Source: Chitinophagaceae bacterium (GTDB lineage: Bacteria; Bacteroidota; Bacteroidia; Chitinophagales; Chitinophagaceae). From it: DNA of 6,588 nucleotides. Below are positions 4,704 to 6,588 of this stretch, one piece after another. Under the pieces are notes generated by a model. The model did not search any database, was not told where the DNA came from, and saw nothing but the letters and a program-made list of their open reading frames with translations. Each line of letters opens with the position of its first letter. Within the stretch, counting starts at the first letter, position 1. Position numbers and translations under genes: made by a program. The stretch covers positions 1-6,588 of the forward strand of contig JASLDA010000522.1 of the NCBI GenBank assembly GCA_030151745.1. Reading direction: 5' to 3'.

Positions 4704-5789
4704 TTAGAACATCAAGACCACGATCGGTCCGTTGCCGGAGCTGGGGGCTGTTACTGTCAACGTGGCTGCCGTGCTGGTCACATTCCCGTTACTGTCTGTG
4801 ACGACGACCTGATACTTGTCACCGTTGTTGGCAGTTCCACCGCTGACTGTCGTGGGATCAGTCGTGTAGCTAGCAGTCGTGCCGCCAGTGCCGGTCGTAA
4901 CGTTGGAGTAGCTTGATCCCCCGTCAGTGCTTCGCTGCCACTGATAGGTGAGGGTGCCTCCGCTAGATGTTGCTGTGACTGTGAAAGTCGCGGCAGTTCC
5001 AGCAGTTACCGATTGATTGCTCGGCTGAGTGTTGATCGTAGGTCCGGAAGTTGGGATGACTTCTAGAAGAGTCCCGAACCAGTCTGAATGAAGGCTTTCC
5101 CAATCCGAGTCTGAGAGGCTCGAATAGAAGATCGCAATCATGTGGATTTTTTCGTCCCCATGCGCCGTGGTGTCATTGCGCCGACCTATAGCGTCCAGAG
5201 CCATATTGGCAGTGGAGCCTCCAGAAGGTCCTGTGAGGCTGAGCTTGGACATAGTCCCGGCTGCGTCAGTAGACCAATAGAAGGCAGCACCATTAGCTCC
5301 TGCTCCGTGGACTTGAGAGCATCCAAAGATAACTTTCGTCCCAAGTGCTGGCTGAGCAGCGCCACCATTTTGTTTGACCGTGAAACCAAGGCCAGCCTGA
5401 AATGGATAAGTGGACCCTCCAGTTGCCGTGTCATTGGAGTACGCCATGTTCGTGGAGTCTTTACCAAAGACGCGAACAGTTTGCGAAGACGTACCGACTT
5501 GTCCAATGAAGACCCAGGTCCGGGCCATACCATCGGTGTCGTTAGTCCATTGCGGCTTATTAGTTCCAAATACTACATAGTCCGCGTTTGTTGTCCCAGC
5601 TCCGTATTTGAAGTAGCTGCGAGTCGTACCGTTCCACGCTTGACTTGCGATCGTGACATTCGCCCCAACAGCCATCGTCGAGTTGACCGATGAAGACGCA
5701 AATTCCTTAATGATATTCAGGTCAGGGTCAACCGCAACCAACATCGTGCAGTTAGCCGCAATGCCTGTGCTCTTAAGACGGTAGGCCAT
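4704..5789 (-). CDS. Tail/fibre-type protein with lectin-like and Ig-like domains
   Basis: From the ATG at 5789 the protein has 361 residues. Residues about 1-245 are rich in G, N, T and aromatics and end in a helix (FYSSLSDSDWESLHSDWF) of the kind that closes concanavalin A/LamG-like lectin domains in phage proteins; this assignment is moderate. Residues about 249-347 are a clear bacterial Ig-like domain: INTQPSNQSVTAGTAATFTV, the core YQWQ strand, YQVVVTDSNGNVTS and a final AATLTV strand. A short hydrophobic end (GPIVVLMF) follows. Ig-like domains decorate many tail and capsid proteins and are thought to aid binding to cell-surface glycans. The frame is open upstream to 5885, but the true start is the ATG that overlaps the previous stop as TAATG; 5885 would run deep into the upstream gene. 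No clear SD, so re-initiation is likely. Probably host contact. Confidence 0.8.
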   Translation of the reverse strand: MAYRLKSTGIAANCTMLVAVDPDLNIIKEFASSSVNSTMAVGANVTIASQAWNGTTRSYFKYGAGTTNADYVVFGTNKPQWTNDTDGMARTWVFIGQVGTSSQTVRVFGKDSTNMAYSNDTATGGSTYPFQAGLGFTVKQNGGAAQPALGTKVIFGCSQVHGAGANGAAFYWSTDAAGTMSKLSLTGPSGGSTANMALDAIGRRNDTTAHGDEKIHMIAIFYSSLSDSDWESLHSDWFGTLLEVIPTSGPTINTQPSNQSVTAGTAATFTVTATSSGGTLTYQWQRSTDGGSSYSNVTTGTGGTTASYTTDPTTVSGGTANNGDKYQVVVTDSNGNVTSTAATLTVTAPSSGNGPIVVLMF

Positions 5790-6588
5790 TAGAAGGTACT
5801 CGGTTTGAAGAAGTAGATGCTGCCATTGATGGTGTTCATCACGATGAAGATACCCATCCTCGGAGAGAAGGCAAAGCGGCCCCATGTGCCATTGGTTTGC
5901 CGAACATCTGGGGTCACCGTGTTCCCTGCATCAACAGGTAGGGTATCGATTGTCCATGCTGCGGACCGTGGATTGCCAGAAGGCGTGAATCTCGCTATGG
6001 ACGTGGTGTTGCTGGAGTTGTTCCAGATATAGGCTTTTCCACCGAACCAAACTGCCTGACAGGCAGAGAGATCCGCCACAGAGGTCCCATTGAATGTAGG
6101 GGCGTTATAGACCCCAGTCACACAGTCATAGATATAGACACCAGCAGGATGTGTGACGAAGATGCAGTCATGCTCTGGCATGTAGGTCATGCCGATGTAG
6201 TTGCTCATCGTGCAGTAGTTGCCGATATCCATGGACCAAGAATCGGCACCGATGTCGTAACGGAACATCTTATGGCCGATGCCTGCACCCCCACGTCCCC
6301 AGATGACTCCTAGAGTTCCTCGCGAAGGATCATAGCAACTAGCGGCTACCCCAGTCCCGTAAATCGTTGGCGGCGGGCACTCAGTCTTCATGGTGCCGAG
6401 GCCTGTCACAGCATCGATCTGGATTGGCTTCCGAGTTCCAGCCTGGCCACTGTTCCAGGTAGGACCCTGCGAAGCGATCCACGGCTGGTTGAGGCTATAG
6501 ACCCAAACAGGTTTGTTACTACTGTGGATCGACCGAGGCTGCCCATCCGCATAGACGCCTGTCGCTTCCTGGTTATCGTTCGTCACAA
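5789..6588 (-). CDS. Beta-propeller-type tail protein, C-terminal part, cut by window
   Basis: The window holds 265 codons of the end of a longer gene that continues past 6588. The sequence shows repeated blade-like units: GHKMFRYDIGADSWSM, then YIGMTYMPEHDCIFVTHPAGV with YIYDC, then AVWFGGKAYIWNN, and finally FAFSPRMGIFIVMNTINGSI with YFFKP. Units with S/MPEHDxxFV and YxYD endings are typical of kelch-like or related propellers, a fold used by phage tail and fibre proteins to display binding surfaces or glycan-active sites. A GTG at 6586-6584 could be read as a start, but the residues after it look like mid-protein sequence and there is no room to see an SD, so I treat it as internal. The stop overlaps the next gene's ATG (TAATG). 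Exact receptor or enzymatic activity cannot be told. Confidence 0.72.
   Translation of the reverse strand, partial: VTNDNQEATGVYADGQPRSIHSSNKPVWVYSLNQPWIASQGPTWNSGQAGTRKPIQIDAVTGLGTMKTECPPPTIYGTGVAASCYDPSRGTLGVIWGRGGAGIGHKMFRYDIGADSWSMDIGNYCTMSNYIGMTYMPEHDCIFVTHPAGVYIYDCVTGVYNAPTFNGTSVADLSACQAVWFGGKAYIWNNSSNTTSIARFTPSGNPRSAAWTIDTLPVDAGNTVTPDVRQTNGTWGRFAFSPRMGIFIVMNTINGSIYFFKPSTF

Noticed and set aside
5142..5693. 183-aa + strand open frame under the Ig/lectin protein
   Set aside because: Composition is rich in S, R and C with no domain, and it is antisense to a protein with clear domains; a shadow frame.
5790..5885. Upstream extension of the 361-aa protein to an ATG at 5885
   Set aside because: It would overlap the upstream gene by nearly 100 nt with unlikely sequence; the TAATG start at 5789 is the natural one.
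1..6588. tRNA genes, CRISPR arrays, insertion sequences or attachment sites
   Set aside because: Looked for on both strands by eye; no cloverleaf, regularly spaced repeats, transposase or integrase was seen.

Overview
The window looks like a piece of a tailed bacteriophage (or prophage) genome. Evidence: a compact lysis cassette with nested spanin genes, beta-rich tail/fibre-type proteins, a phage-style 5'-3' exonuclease, very short intergenic gaps and many ATGA/TAATG stop-start overlaps. The spanin pair (an inner-membrane protein with a nested outer-membrane lipoprotein) implies a Gram-negative host. Nothing seen fixes the host genus or the phage family.

Layout. The left part (1-2015) reads on the + strand: the end of a small zinc-ribbon protein, three small proteins of unknown function (123, 93 and 60 aa), a 144-nt gap holding a strong hairpin with a T-rich tail, then a 5'-3' exonuclease of the FEN/Pol I 5'-nuclease fold. 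The right part (6588-2066) reads on the - strand as one tightly packed late-type operon. In transcription order it holds the C-terminal part of a beta-propeller tail protein, a 361-aa protein with a probable lectin-like domain plus a bacterial Ig-like domain, a 187-aa beta-rich protein, a 72-nt leader rich in inverted repeats, two small membrane proteins (holin candidates), an i-spanin with a fully nested o-spanin, and a GH19-type endolysin. The two transcription units converge on a bidirectional Rho-independent terminator at 2022-2053.

How the parts work together. The tail genes would build the host-contact end of the virion. The same transcript then runs into the lysis genes: holin(s) to permeabilise the inner membrane, a signal-less endolysin released through it to cut peptidoglycan, and spanins to disrupt the outer membrane. 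The exonuclease would serve DNA degradation, primer removal or recombination on the opposite transcription unit.

Most interesting signal. Between the last tail gene and the first lysis gene, almost the whole intergenic stretch is three overlapping inverted repeats. Two of them cannot form together with the middle one, and the one nearest the gene covers its Shine-Dalgarno sequence. On paper this is a translational switch controlling the first holin-like gene. A second possible control element is a 12-codon, SD-led minicistron that threads a terminator-like hairpin and stops in an ATGA overlap with the exonuclease, which has no clear ribosome-binding site of its own.
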